DNA from: Paraconexibacter antarcticus
GTDB taxonomy: Bacteria; Actinomycetota; Thermoleophilia; Solirubrobacterales; Solirubrobacteraceae
NCBI RefSeq assembly: GCF_024220175.1
Contig: NZ_CP098502.1
Span: forward strand, 1,178,001-1,242,000
Length of the DNA: 64,000 bases
Direction of reading: 5' to 3'
The notes beneath the pieces were generated by a model. It did no database searches. It was not told where the DNA came from and was given only the letters and a program-made list of their open reading frames with translations. How positions within the stretch are numbered: the first letter of the stretch is position 1; every line of letters starts with the position of its first letter. Of the stretch, positions 1-9,429 are shown one piece after another. The translations under genes were made by a program, and so were the position numbers.

Positions 1-213
1 CAGCAGCGTCAGGAGAGCGGCGGGCCGCTGCCGGCGTTCACCCTGATCACGCACGACATCATGACCGCGCGCCGGGTCGCGGAGCACATCAGCGTGCTGT
101 GGAAGGGCCGGATCGTGGAGTCGGGGCCGGCGGAGGAGCTGTTCAACAGCGACAACGCGTTCGTGCGGCAGTTCCTCTCCGGCGAGTCCCAGGGCCCCCT
201 CGGCATGGAGTAG
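1..213 (+). CDS. ABC transporter ATP-binding protein, C-terminal fragment (MlaF/Mkl type)
   Basis: The frame is open from base 1 to TAG at 211-213 and encodes the last 70 residues of an ABC ATPase; the Walker motifs lie before the window. The visible LITHD (about residues 16-20) is the H-loop with its switch histidine, followed by the usual arrangement ending in GRIVESGPAEEL and a short helical tail. The tail and the six MCE genes that follow match the ATPase of MCE/Mla lipid transporters (MlaF, mycobacterial Mkl), which powers lipid movement through MlaE/YrbE permeases. No permease gene is in the window, so those would lie upstream. The assignment to the MCE family rests mainly on position. 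Confidence 0.8.
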   Translation, partial: QQRQESGGPLPAFTLITHDIMTARRVAEHISVLWKGRIVESGPAEELFNSDNAFVRQFLSGESQGPLGME

Positions 214-339
214 CACGCGGCGCCACAGGGCCGGGCCGCCGGGCGCCGCGCAGGCGACCTGGCGGCATCACGTCAGGCCCCGAACCGTCCCGTCCGCGCG
301 CAGTGGCACGCTCGTACCGGTTCTGGCGCACGCCGACCG

Positions 340-349
340 TCACATGACG
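340..349. promoter_or_regulatory. Operator-like palindrome 1 upstream of MCE operon
   Basis: GTCACATGAC is a palindrome apart from its central base pair and lies in a shared context, ACCGTCACRTGAC, with a second copy 101 bp downstream. It abuts a TAGGCT box (350-355). Two near-identical dyads in one non-coding gap suggest a dimeric repressor or activator. The protein is unknown; mycobacterial mce operons are controlled by GntR- and TetR-family regulators. Confidence 0.45.
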
Positions 350-440
350 TAGGCTCGCGCCCGGACGGCGCACCTAAAGCCCGCCTTAACCCGTGTTCAA
401 CATCTTCGAGGCAGACTCCGCAAGGCTGCGGACCCCAACC

Positions 441-450
441 GTCACGTGAC
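441..450. promoter_or_regulatory. Operator-like palindrome 2 upstream of MCE operon
   Basis: GTCACGTGAC is a perfect 10-bp palindrome, 51 bp before the first MCE start codon and matching the dyad at 340-349 except at one central base. The pairing of the two sites is the main support for a regulatory role. Confidence 0.45.
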
Positions 451-501
451 CCACCTTTCTCCATACCGAGCGCGCTGCGGCGCGCCGAGCAGGATCCCGG
501 C

Positions 502-1833
502 ATGACCCCTGCCCGGCTCTTCGGCGCGGGCGCGCTCGTGCTCGCGGTCGTCGTCGTGGCGGTCGTGCTGCTCGGCAGCGGCTCGGTGACGAAGTACACG
601 CTGACGTTCGAGAACGCGGGGCAGCTCGTGAAGGGCGACGACGTGCAGATCGGCGGTCGCCGCGTCGGCAACGTCAAGAAGATCGAGCTGACGAACGACA
701 ACCGGGCGAAGATCACGATCGAGCTCGACAACGGCTTCGCGCCGCTGCACAAGGGCACGAAGGCGATCATCCGCGCCACGTCGCTGTCCGGGATCGCGAA
801 CCGCTACATCGCGCTGACGCCCGGCCCCGACAACGGGCCGAAGCTCGAGGACGGCGCCGCGCTGGCGGCGACCGCGGGCACCGCGCCGGTCGACCTCGAC
901 CAGCTCTTCAACACCTTCGACAAGCCGACGCGCAAGGCGCTCGACGACGTCATCCAGGGGTCGTCGACGTGGTACGACAACGCGGGCAAGGACGCGAACA
1001 AGGGCGCGAAGTACTTCAGCCCCGCGCTCTCGACGTCCTCGCGGCTCGTGAACGAGCTCGTCGGCGACCAGAAGGTCTTCACCGACTTCGTCGTGAGCTC
1101 CTCCCGCGTCGTGACGGCGCTCGCCGCCCGCCGCGACCAGCTCGCCGGCCTCGTCTCGAACTCGAACACCGTCAGCAGCGCCGTCGCCTCGGAGAACACC
1201 GGCCTCGAGCAGGCCCTCGGCCTGCTGCCCGGGACGCTCCGCCAGGCCAACACGACCTTCGTGAACCTCCGCTCGACGCTCGACGACCTCGACACGCTCG
1301 TCTCCGCGTCCAAGCCGGCCACGAAGGACCTCGCCCCGTTCTTCGCCCGCCTGCGCCCGCTCGTCGCCGACGCCCGGCCGACGATCAAGGACCTGCGCAA
1401 CCTCATCCGCCGGCCCGGGGCGAGCAACGACCTCATCGAGCTGCTGCAGAAGGCGCCGCGCCTCGAGCGCACCGCGAAGCCCGCGTTCGCCGACAGCGTC
1501 GCCGCGTTCCGCAAGAGCACGCCGGTCCTGAGCTTCATCCGGCCCTACGCACCGGACCTCGTCGGCTGGATCCGCGACTTCGGCCAGAACTCGTCGGCCT
1601 ACGACGCCAACGGCCACTACGCGCGCATCCAGCCGATCTTCAACGCCTTCAACCTCAACAACCAGACGCTCGTGCCGGCCGGGACCAACGCCCGCGCCAT
1701 CGGCCTCGTCTCCGGGCAGTACCGCCGCTGCCCCGAGGCCGCGAGCCAGACGCCCGCCGACCAGACGACGGTCTTCCGCGACAGCGACGGCAAGCTCGAC
1801 TGCGATCCGACCCAGGTGCTCCCCGGGCCATGA
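502..1833 (+). CDS. MCE/MlaD family protein 1
   Basis: This 443-residue protein is the first of six consecutive MCE proteins. It has one N-terminal membrane helix (about residues 8-26), then an MCE/MlaD beta-barrel domain (about 31-110) with the usual KGDDVQIGGRRVG turn, then a long mainly helical region. MCE proteins assemble into hexameric rings or tubes that carry hydrophobic lipids across the envelope for an ABC transporter; six different subunits per operon is the actinobacterial (mceA-F) arrangement. The ATG at 502 is the first in-frame start that leaves the whole helix. The stop overlaps the next start as ATGA, indicating translational coupling. The transported lipid cannot be told from sequence. 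Confidence 0.9.
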   Translation: MTPARLFGAGALVLAVVVVAVVLLGSGSVTKYTLTFENAGQLVKGDDVQIGGRRVGNVKKIELTNDNRAKITIELDNGFAPLHKGTKAIIRATSLSGIANRYIALTPGPDNGPKLEDGAALAATAGTAPVDLDQLFNTFDKPTRKALDDVIQGSSTWYDNAGKDANKGAKYFSPALSTSSRLVNELVGDQKVFTDFVVSSSRVVTALAARRDQLAGLVSNSNTVSSAVASENTGLEQALGLLPGTLRQANTTFVNLRSTLDDLDTLVSASKPATKDLAPFFARLRPLVADARPTIKDLRNLIRRPGASNDLIELLQKAPRLERTAKPAFADSVAAFRKSTPVLSFIRPYAPDLVGWIRDFGQNSSAYDANGHYARIQPIFNAFNLNNQTLVPAGTNARAIGLVSGQYRRCPEAASQTPADQTTVFRDSDGKLDCDPTQVLPGP

Positions 1834-3425
1834 AGCGGATCCTCGCCATCGCCGCCCTCGGGTCGGTCCTCGTCGCCCTCGCGAGCCTCGGCACGGGTGC
1901 GGGCGACTCGTCCTCGCACTACAAGGTCCGGGTGATCTTCGACAACGCGTTCTCGGTCATCACCGGCGAGGACGTGAAGATCGCCGGCGTCAAGGTCGGC
2001 AAGATCTCGGGCCTCGACGTCACCGCCGACCAGAAGGCGGCCGTCACGATCGACATCACGCGCGCCGGCTTCCAGGACTTCCGCAAGGACGCGAGCTGCC
2101 TCATCCGCCCGCAGTCGCTCATCGGCGAGAAGTACGTCGAGTGCACGCCGACGCAGCCGCGCGTCACCGGTGCCCAGCCGGCGGCGCCGCTCGAGAAGAT
2201 CAAGTCCGGCCCCGGCAAGGGGGAGTACCTCCTGCCCGCCGCGAACAACGGCCGCGCGGTCGACATCGACCTCATCGGGAACATCATGCGGCTCCCGTAC
2301 CGCCAGCGGCTCTCGATCCTCCTCAACGAGTTCGGCACCGGCCTCGCCGGTCGCGGCGCCGACCTGCGCCAGGTCATCCGCAACGCCGACCCCGGCCTGC
2401 GCGAGACCGACCGCGTCCTGAAGATCCTCGGCTCCCAGGACAAGGTCCTCGCGGACCTCGCCCGCGACTCGGACACGAACCTCGCGCCGCTCGCTCGTGA
2501 GCGTACGAAGGTCGCCGACTTCGTCGCCCAGGCCGACAAGGTCGCCTCGGCGACGGCGGAGCGCAAGACCGACCTCGAGAAGAACATCCAGCGCCTGCCG
2601 ACGCTGCTCACGCAGCTGCGCCCGACGATGCAGCGCCTTGGCGGCCTCTCCGACCAGGCCACCCCGGTCCTCCAGGACCTCGGCAGCCAGGCGCCGAGCA
2701 TCAACCGGCTCATCAGCCAGCTCGGGCCGTTCTCCCGCTCGGCCACGCCGTCGCTCGTCTCGCTCGGCCAGGCGTCGGTCCCCGGCCGCACCGCGCTGCT
2801 GAAGAGCCGCGGCATCGTCGGCGACCTGAAGACGTTCGCGGCGAAGAGCAAGCCGCTCGCGCAGGACCTCAAGGACATCACGACGAGCCTCCGCGACACG
2901 GGCGGCATCGAGCGCGCGATGGACTACATCTTCTACCAGGTGGCCGCGATCAACGGGTTCGACGCCGCAGGCCATTACCTGCGCGCCCAGCTGCTCGTGA
3001 ACACGTGCTCGATCTACGCGACCGAGCCCGATCCGTCCTGCCTCTCGAAGTTCAACAGCGCCGCCGCCGTGCGGGGCACGTCCGCCCGCGCGGCGCTCGC
3101 GTCCGCCGCCGGCGGTGGCCGGACCCCGGCGCTCGCCCGTGAGGCGGCCGTCCTGCGCGGCATGACGCCGGCCGAGGCCCTCGGGAAGACGACGACGACG
3201 TCCGGCACGAAGCGGACGGCGAGCAGCCGCCGCCGGTCCGCGGCCGCGCCCGCGCTGCAGCTGCCGGCTCAGGTGCTGCCCGGCGGCGCGCCCGCCCCGA
3301 CGGCGTCACCGTCGCCGAGCCCGGCCCCGGCGAGCACCGGGACGACCGCGGCGGCCCCGCCGTCCGGCGGCGCGCAGGCCGGCACCTCCTCGCTCCTCGA
3401 CTACCTCCTGGGGGGTGGCCCGTGA
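1830..3425 (+). CDS. MCE/MlaD family protein 2 with Pro/Ser-rich tail
   Basis: This 531-residue protein starts at an ATG overlapping the previous stop by four bases. A hydrophobic segment (residues 4-24) precedes the MCE domain (about 31-110, with ITGEDVKIAGVKVG). A helical segment follows, and the last 70 or so residues are a low-complexity Ala/Pro/Ser/Thr tail, presumably disordered, recalling the proline-rich C-termini of some mycobacterial Mce proteins. No lipobox cysteine is present, so this is a membrane-anchored subunit rather than an MceE-type lipoprotein. The stop overlaps the next start as GTGA. Confidence 0.9.
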   Translation: MKRILAIAALGSVLVALASLGTGAGDSSSHYKVRVIFDNAFSVITGEDVKIAGVKVGKISGLDVTADQKAAVTIDITRAGFQDFRKDASCLIRPQSLIGEKYVECTPTQPRVTGAQPAAPLEKIKSGPGKGEYLLPAANNGRAVDIDLIGNIMRLPYRQRLSILLNEFGTGLAGRGADLRQVIRNADPGLRETDRVLKILGSQDKVLADLARDSDTNLAPLARERTKVADFVAQADKVASATAERKTDLEKNIQRLPTLLTQLRPTMQRLGGLSDQATPVLQDLGSQAPSINRLISQLGPFSRSATPSLVSLGQASVPGRTALLKSRGIVGDLKTFAAKSKPLAQDLKDITTSLRDTGGIERAMDYIFYQVAAINGFDAAGHYLRAQLLVNTCSIYATEPDPSCLSKFNSAAAVRGTSARAALASAAGGGRTPALAREAAVLRGMTPAEALGKTTTTSGTKRTASSRRRSAAAPALQLPAQVLPGGAPAPTASPSPSPAPASTGTTAAAPPSGGAQAGTSSLLDYLLGGGP

Positions 3426-4840
3426 GGCGCCGCGGCTCTGCCTCCATCGCGGCGAACCCCGTGCTCATCGGCGCGGCGACGATCCTCGTCATCGTCGTGG
3501 CGGTCTTCCTCGCCTACAACGCCAACAGCGGCCTGCCGTTCGTGCCGACGTACTCGCTGAAGGTCAACCTCCCGAACGCCGCGAACCTCGTGAAAGGCAA
3601 CGAGGTGCGCGTCGGCGGCGCCCGCGTCGGCCTCGTCGACTCGATCGACCCGGTCAACCACCCGGACGGCTCGGTGACGGCGCGGCTCAGCCTCAAGCTC
3701 GAGACGACGATCAAGCCGCTCCCGAAGGACTCGACGGTCCTCGTCCGCTCGAAGTCCGCGCTCGGGCTGAAGTACGTCGAGATCACGAAGGGCACGAGCA
3801 AGCAGGGCTTCGCCGACGGCGCGACGGTCCCGCTCGGGCAGGCGACCCCGAAGCCCGTCGAGTTCGACGAGGTCCTGAGCACCTTCGACGCCAGGACCCG
3901 CGCCGCCTCACGCACGAACCTCAAGGAGTTCGGCACCGCGCTCGCCGGCCGCGGCACGGACCTGAACCAGGCGATCCAGAGCCTCAACCCGGCGCTGCGC
4001 AACCTCGTCCCGGTCATGCGCAACCTCGCGAGCCCCGCGTCGAAGCTCGCCCGGCTGTTCCCCGCGCTCGAGCGGACCGCGAGCGAGACGGCGCCGGTCG
4101 CCGCGACGCAGGCCTCGCTCTTCGTCAACCTCGACACGACCTTCCGCGCCCTCGCGCAGGTCGCGCGGCCGTACATCCAGGACTCGATCACCGGTGGCGT
4201 CCCGGCGCAGGACGCGGCGATCCGCGCCCTCCCGGTCCAGCGCCCGTTCCTCCTGAACACCCAGCGGTTCTTCGCCGACCTGCGCCCGGGCGTCCGCTCG
4301 CTGCGCACGGCGGCGCCGATCCTGTCGAGCGCGCTCGTCGTCGGCACCGGGACCCTGCGCCGCTCGGTCGCGCTGAACCGGCGCCTGAAGCCGACGTTCG
4401 AAGCCCTCCGCCGCTTCGCGACCGACCCGATGGTCTCGCTCGGCGTCAACGACCTCTCGAACACGGCGAAGATCCTCGGCCCGCCGATCGCCTTCCTGAA
4501 GCCGACCCAGACCGTCTGCAACTACGCGACGCTCTGGTTCCGCAACGTGTCGAGCCTGCTCTCCGTCGGTGACACGAACGGCACCGGCCAGCGCTTCATC
4601 ATCGTCGCGACGCCGCAGGGCCCGAACTCCGAGGGCGGCACGTCCTCGCAGCCGGCGAACGGGCCGCTGAAGGACAACTTCCTGCACACGAACCCGTACC
4701 CGAACACCGCGGCGCCCGGCGAGACGCAGGAGTGCGAGGCCGGCAACGAGACGTACATCGCGGGCCAGAAGGTCATCGGGAACGTCCCCGGCAACCAGGG
4801 TCTCACGACCGAGACCACGAAGATCGACCGCAGCCGATGA
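3422..4840 (+). CDS. MCE/MlaD family protein 3
   Basis: This 472-residue protein uses a GTG start inside the previous stop (GTGA). It has a membrane helix (about residues 14-34), an MCE domain (about 40-115, with VKGNEVRVGGARVG) and a long helical region with regularly spaced Leu and Ala, as in the tube-forming part of Mce proteins. A C-terminal conserved-looking segment, TVCNYATLWFRN, recurs in altered form in other actinobacterial MCE proteins and contains a lone cysteine; a second cysteine follows in QECEAGN. It is coupled to the next gene by ATGA overlap. Confidence 0.9.
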   Translation: MRRRGSASIAANPVLIGAATILVIVVAVFLAYNANSGLPFVPTYSLKVNLPNAANLVKGNEVRVGGARVGLVDSIDPVNHPDGSVTARLSLKLETTIKPLPKDSTVLVRSKSALGLKYVEITKGTSKQGFADGATVPLGQATPKPVEFDEVLSTFDARTRAASRTNLKEFGTALAGRGTDLNQAIQSLNPALRNLVPVMRNLASPASKLARLFPALERTASETAPVAATQASLFVNLDTTFRALAQVARPYIQDSITGGVPAQDAAIRALPVQRPFLLNTQRFFADLRPGVRSLRTAAPILSSALVVGTGTLRRSVALNRRLKPTFEALRRFATDPMVSLGVNDLSNTAKILGPPIAFLKPTQTVCNYATLWFRNVSSLLSVGDTNGTGQRFIIVATPQGPNSEGGTSSQPANGPLKDNFLHTNPYPNTAAPGETQECEAGNETYIAGQKVIGNVPGNQGLTTETTKIDRSR

Positions 4841-6480
4841 CCGACCGCAAGGCAACCGCCCGCATGCGTCGTCGCCACGGAGGCGCGAACCCCGTCACCG
4901 TCGGGGCCCTCGTCCTCGGCGTCATCGTCGTCCTGACGTACCTCGGGTTCACGAAGCACGTGCCCTTCACGCACGGCTTCCGCGTGAAGGCCGTCTTCAC
5001 CGAGGCCAACTCGATCCGCAAGAACTCGCCGGTCCGCATCGCCGGCGTGAACGTCGGCAAGGTCAAGGACGTCCAGCGCGAGCCCGGCACGACCGCCGCG
5101 GTCGTGACGATGGAGCTCCAGGACAAGGCGCTGCCGATCCACAAGGACGCGACGCTGAAGATCCGGCCGCGCATCTTCCTCGAGGGCAACTTCTTCGTCG
5201 ACCTGAAGCCCGGTACGCCCCAGACGCCGACGATCGGCGACGGCGACACGATCCCGGTGACGCAGACCGCGACACCGGTGCAGCTCGACCAGGTCCTCAC
5301 GGCGCTGCAGGCGAGCTCGCGCGACGACCTGCAGGCGGCGCTGAAGGGCTTCGGCGACGGGCTCACCGTCAAGCCGTCGGCCGCCGAGGACGCCCAGCAG
5401 GACCCGGACGTCCGCGGCAAGACCGGCGCCCAGGCGCTGAACTCCTCGCTGCGCACCGGCGGCGACGCCCTGAAGAACCTCTCGATCGTCAACGAGGCGA
5501 CGCTCGGCACGCAGCAGCACGATCTCGGGCGCCTCATCCACGGGCTCGGCACCGTGACGAAGGCGCTGGACCGCAACGAGAGCGACCTGCAGGGCTTCGT
5601 CACGAACTTCAACACGACGATGGCGTCGCTCGCGTCGGAGTCGGGCTCGCTGAAGTCGACCGTGCGTCTCCTCGGCCCGACGCTCAGCACGGCGAAGGGC
5701 GCGCTCACGAGCCTCGACGCGGCCTTCCCGAACACCCGCGCCTTCGCCCGCGACATCCTGCCGGGCGTCCGCGAGACCCCGGCGACGATCAAGGCCGCCT
5801 TCCCGTGGATCCGGCAGACCCGAGGCCTCCTGCAGCAGAGCGAGCTGCGCGGCCTGACCCAGGACCTGCGCCCGACGACCGCGAACCTCTCGAAGGTCGT
5901 CGACACCTCGCTGAAGCTCCTCCCGCAGATCGATCTCGTCGCCCAGTGCGCGACGAAGGTCGTGCTCCCCGCCGGCGACGAGAAGATCGACGACGGCGCG
6001 CTCTCCACCGGCGCCGAGAACTACAAGGAGTTCTGGTACGCCATGGTCGGTCTCGCCGGCGAGGGCATGAACTTCGACGGCAACGGGGGCTACGTCCGCT
6101 TCGCCGTCGGCGGCGGCGACCAGACGATCTCGACCGGCAAGATCGGCGGGGCGCTCGGCGACACGTTCTTCGGCAAGTCGAACTCGAAGGCCATGGGGAC
6201 GCGGCCGGCCTACCCGGGCCACCGCCCGCCGTACAACCCCGACGTGCCGTGCAAGGACCAGCGAGTGCCGGACTTCAACACCGCGACCGTCGGGCCCGCC
6301 GACGGCAGCACCGCGACGCGCAGCGCGCCCGCGACCTCCGCGGTCGCCCGTGAGGCCGTCGCCCAGGTCCGGTCCGCCGGGGCCCCGGCGAGCCCCGCGA
6401 CGAGCAGCGGCAAGACGTCGCTCACCGACGAGATCGCCTCGCGCCTGAACCCCTTCCGCACCGCGAGGGCCGGCAAGTGA
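4837..6480 (+). CDS. MCE/MlaD family protein 4
   Basis: This 547-residue protein is the longest of the six. The ATG at 4837 sits in an ATGA overlap. An Arg-rich cytosolic N-terminus leads into a membrane helix (about residues 22-40) and an MCE domain (about 46-125, with RKNSPVRIAGVNVG). The helical region is followed by a Gly-rich segment with aromatic residues and a Ser/Thr/Ala tail. The chain probably spans the cell wall or periplasm-like space as part of a hetero-hexameric tube with its five neighbours. It ends in a GTGA overlap with the next gene. Confidence 0.9.
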   Translation: MTDRKATARMRRRHGGANPVTVGALVLGVIVVLTYLGFTKHVPFTHGFRVKAVFTEANSIRKNSPVRIAGVNVGKVKDVQREPGTTAAVVTMELQDKALPIHKDATLKIRPRIFLEGNFFVDLKPGTPQTPTIGDGDTIPVTQTATPVQLDQVLTALQASSRDDLQAALKGFGDGLTVKPSAAEDAQQDPDVRGKTGAQALNSSLRTGGDALKNLSIVNEATLGTQQHDLGRLIHGLGTVTKALDRNESDLQGFVTNFNTTMASLASESGSLKSTVRLLGPTLSTAKGALTSLDAAFPNTRAFARDILPGVRETPATIKAAFPWIRQTRGLLQQSELRGLTQDLRPTTANLSKVVDTSLKLLPQIDLVAQCATKVVLPAGDEKIDDGALSTGAENYKEFWYAMVGLAGEGMNFDGNGGYVRFAVGGGDQTISTGKIGGALGDTFFGKSNSKAMGTRPAYPGHRPPYNPDVPCKDQRVPDFNTATVGPADGSTATRSAPATSAVAREAVAQVRSAGAPASPATSSGKTSLTDEIASRLNPFRTARAGK

Positions 6481-7826
6481 AGCGCGCGATCAAGGAGTAC
6501 GCACCGTTCTTCGGCGCGATCATCGGCCTCGCCGTCATCGCGGCCGTGGTCGGCGGCTACATCCTCTCCCAGCAGCGCTTCCACCTGCCGCACTGGGTCC
6601 CGCTCGCCGGCTCGGACTTCGTCGACTACAAGGCGGAGCTCCCGACGGCGCAGTCGATCACCCCGGGGCAGGGACAGACCGTCGACGTCGCCGGCATCCC
6701 GGTCGGCGAGATCGCGAAGGTCGACCTCGTCGACGGTCGTGCGGTCGTGACGATGAAGATCCGCAAGAAGTTCACGCCGATCTACCGCGACGCCACCATC
6801 CTCGTGCGGCCGAAGACCGGCCTGAACGACATGGTGCTCCAGCTCACGCCCGGATCGCGTCGCACGGGTGAGCTCCCGACGAACGGCAAGAGCTGGATCC
6901 CGGTCTCCCAGACGCTCGCGAACGTCAACCTCGACGAGGTGCTCGCGTCGCTCGACGGTGACACGCGGCAGTACCTCCAGCTGCTCATCGGCGGCGCCGG
7001 GCAGGGCCTCCGCGGCCAGGGCCGCCAGCTCGCCGCCTCGGTCAAGCGCTTCGACCCGACGAGCCGCGACATCCTGAAGATCACGAAGAAGCTCGCCGAG
7101 CGTCGCCGCAACATCGCGCGGACCGTGCACAACTTCCGGCTGCTCTCCGAGGCCCTCGCCGGGAAGGACCAGCAGCTCACGAGCCTCGTCAGCGCGTCGA
7201 ACGTCGTCTTCAAGGCCTTTGCCGATCAGGACGCGCACCTGCGCGACGCGCTGCGCCAGCTCCCGCCGACGCTTCAGGCGACGAACACCGGCCTGCAGAA
7301 GGCGGACAAGCTCGCGAAGGTCCTCGGGCCGACGCTCGGCGACCTGCGCCCGGGCGCCCGGGCCCTCGGCCCGGCGCTGAAGGCGACACGCCCGTTCCTC
7401 GCGAAGACCGAGCCGGTCATCCGCACGCAGCTGCGCCCGTTCGCCCGCGACGCCCGGCCGACGGTCCGCGCCCTGCGCCCGGCCGCCCGCGACCTCGCCG
7501 CGGTGACCCCGAACCTCACCACGACGTTCTCGGTCGTGAACTACCTGCTCAACGAGCTCGCGTACGACAAGCCCGGGGACGGCAACAACAGCTACCTCTG
7601 GTGGATCGGCTGGGCGAACCACCTCGGCGACACGATCTTCGGCAACGGCGACGCCAACGGCGTCACCCGCCGCGGCCTGCTCGTCGTGAGCTGCACGGGG
7701 CTCGCCACGCTCGACCAGCTGAAGAAGGTCAACCCGCAGCTCGGCCTCCTCGTCGGGCTCCTGAACCCGGTCGAGCAGTCCTCCGTCTGCCCGACGACGA
7801 GCCAGCCGACCGGAGCGACGAAGTAA
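6477..7826 (+). CDS. MCE/MlaD family protein 5
   Basis: This 449-residue protein starts with GTG in a GTGA overlap. A membrane helix (about residues 9-28) is followed by a slightly divergent MCE domain in which the usual glycine turn reads PGQGQTVDVAGIPVG, and then a helical region. A segment with several Trp residues (about 374-385, NNSYLWWIGWANH) precedes a short C-terminal part containing two Cys. In mycobacterial operons the fifth subunit is often a lipoprotein; here no lipobox is present, so that role is not reproduced. TAATG overlap with the next gene. Confidence 0.9.
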   Translation: MKRAIKEYAPFFGAIIGLAVIAAVVGGYILSQQRFHLPHWVPLAGSDFVDYKAELPTAQSITPGQGQTVDVAGIPVGEIAKVDLVDGRAVVTMKIRKKFTPIYRDATILVRPKTGLNDMVLQLTPGSRRTGELPTNGKSWIPVSQTLANVNLDEVLASLDGDTRQYLQLLIGGAGQGLRGQGRQLAASVKRFDPTSRDILKITKKLAERRRNIARTVHNFRLLSEALAGKDQQLTSLVSASNVVFKAFADQDAHLRDALRQLPPTLQATNTGLQKADKLAKVLGPTLGDLRPGARALGPALKATRPFLAKTEPVIRTQLRPFARDARPTVRALRPAARDLAAVTPNLTTTFSVVNYLLNELAYDKPGDGNNSYLWWIGWANHLGDTIFGNGDANGVTRRGLLVVSCTGLATLDQLKKVNPQLGLLVGLLNPVEQSSVCPTTSQPTGATK

Positions 7827-9373
7827 TGCCGAAGCAGGCGCCCACCCTCGGCCGGATCCTCACGATGGTCGGCTTCGCGCTGTCGTGCTTCGGCCTGCTG
7901 CTCTTCCTCTGGCTCGCGTTCGGCGGCCCCGTGCCCCTCCAGGCCAAGGGCTACCGCTTCACGACCTCGTTCGCCGAGGCGACGCAGCTCGCGAAGGAGG
8001 CGGACGTGCGCATCTCCGGCGTCTCCGTCGGCAAGGTCAAGGCGATCGACCCCGACAAGAAGACCGGTCGCGCCCGGACGGTCATCCAGATCGACCCGAA
8101 GTACGCGCCGATCGCGAAGGACACCCGCGCGATCCTGCGGCAGAAGACGCTCCTCGGCGAGACGTACGTCGAGCTCACGCCCGGCAACGGCAAACGGGCG
8201 GGGTGGGTCGCCGACGGCGGCACGCTCCCCGACGGCCAGGTGGCCGCCACCGTCGAGCTCGACGAGATCTTCCGCGCCTTCGACCCGCGCACGCGCGCCG
8301 CCTTCCAGAACTGGATGCAGCAGCTCGCGATCGGCACGACCGCCCGCGGCCGCGACATCAACGACGCGCTCGGCAACCTCGCGCCCTTCGCCGAGGACAC
8401 GAACAACCTCCTCGAGATCCTCAACACGCAGTCCGCCGCGGTGCGGCGTCTCGTCCGCAACACGGGCGTCGTCTTCGATGCGCTCTCCGAGCGCCGCGGC
8501 CAGCTGGCGTCGCTCATCCAGAACGGCAACACGGTCTTCGCGACGACCGCCCGCCGCGACCGCGAGCTCCAGGACACGTTCCGGGCGCTGCCGACGTTCG
8601 AGAAGGAGTCGACGGCGACGCTCAACCGCCTGACGACGTTCGCACGGGCGACGAACCCGCTCATCACCCAGCTGCGCCCCGCGGCCCGCCAGATCTCCCC
8701 GACGCTCGTCGACCTCTCGGCGCTCGCGCCGGACCTCAAGGCGCTCTTCCGCGACCTCGACCCGCTCATCAAGGTGTCGAAGACCGGTCTGCCGGCGACG
8801 CAGAAGTTCCTCGACGAGCTGCACCCGGTGCTCGGCGAGATCGACCCGGTGCTGCGCCAGCTCAACCCGATCCTCTCGTTCCTCGGGCTCTACAAGCGCG
8901 AGATCACGTCGTTCTTCGCGAACACGGTGGCGTCGACGCAGTCGGTGAACCAGGCGGCCGGGGACCCGAACCCCGTCCACTACCTGCGGACGACGAACCC
9001 GATCAACCTCGAGAACCTCGCGCTCTACTCCAAGCGGCTCTCGACGAACCGGCCGAACCCGTACGCGCAGCCCGGCATGTTCGACAAGCTCGCCACCGGC
9101 CTGGAGGTCTACGAGGACCGCCAGTGCAAGAACGGGCCGCTGCCGGTCCTCGCGCCGCTCACCGGGATCGCGCAGCTCCTCGGGGGCAGCGCGCTCGCCA
9201 CGCAGCTGAAGTCGGTCCTGTCGTCGGTGGGCGCCGGGTCCGGTGCCGGGACGCCGGCCCCGCCGTGCATCAAGCAGGCACCCTTCACGGTCAACGGGCA
9301 CACCTCCACGTTCCCGCAGGTGACCGCCTCCGGCGGCGCGGTCGCCCGCGGCGCGCACACCGCCAAGCGGTGA
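7826..9373 (+). CDS. MCE/MlaD family protein 6
   Basis: This 515-residue protein is the last subunit. Its ATG shares one base with the preceding TAA. It has an N-terminal membrane helix (about residues 10-30), an MCE domain (about 35-115, with KEADVRISGVSVG), a long helical tube segment and a C-terminal portion with Cys residues (RQCKNG, APPCIKQ). All six genes are in one orientation with four-base or one-base overlaps, so a single transcript and equal stoichiometry are likely. A -10 box for the next gene follows after 57 bp, so the MCE operon proper probably ends here. Confidence 0.9.
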   Translation: MPKQAPTLGRILTMVGFALSCFGLLLFLWLAFGGPVPLQAKGYRFTTSFAEATQLAKEADVRISGVSVGKVKAIDPDKKTGRARTVIQIDPKYAPIAKDTRAILRQKTLLGETYVELTPGNGKRAGWVADGGTLPDGQVAATVELDEIFRAFDPRTRAAFQNWMQQLAIGTTARGRDINDALGNLAPFAEDTNNLLEILNTQSAAVRRLVRNTGVVFDALSERRGQLASLIQNGNTVFATTARRDRELQDTFRALPTFEKESTATLNRLTTFARATNPLITQLRPAARQISPTLVDLSALAPDLKALFRDLDPLIKVSKTGLPATQKFLDELHPVLGEIDPVLRQLNPILSFLGLYKREITSFFANTVASTQSVNQAAGDPNPVHYLRTTNPINLENLALYSKRLSTNRPNPYAQPGMFDKLATGLEVYEDRQCKNGPLPVLAPLTGIAQLLGGSALATQLKSVLSSVGAGSGAGTPAPPCIKQAPFTVNGHTSTFPQVTASGGAVARGAHTAKR

Positions 9374-9416
9374 CCCGCACCCGCGGGTGCTGACGCGGCG
9401 GACACGGTGTCCGGTC

Positions 9417-9422
9417 TAGAGT
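9417..9422 (+). promoter_or_regulatory. -10 box of leaderless promoter for the MMPL exporter
   Basis: TAGAGT lies 7 nt before the GTG at 9430, and no Shine-Dalgarno sequence is visible between them. This places the predicted transcription start on the start codon. Confidence 0.55.
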
Positions 9423-9429
9423 CCCATCC

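Larger units (their letters stand above)
214..501. other. 288-nt intergenic region before the MCE genes
   Basis: No plausible gene is present. The stretch holds two related palindromes (GTCACATGAC at 340-349 and GTCACGTGAC at 441-450), a possible -10 box TAGGCT at 350-355 directly after the first, and a short GC hairpin around 417-432. It probably carries the promoter and operators of the six-gene MCE operon. That is an inference from position and symmetry. Confidence 0.5.
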
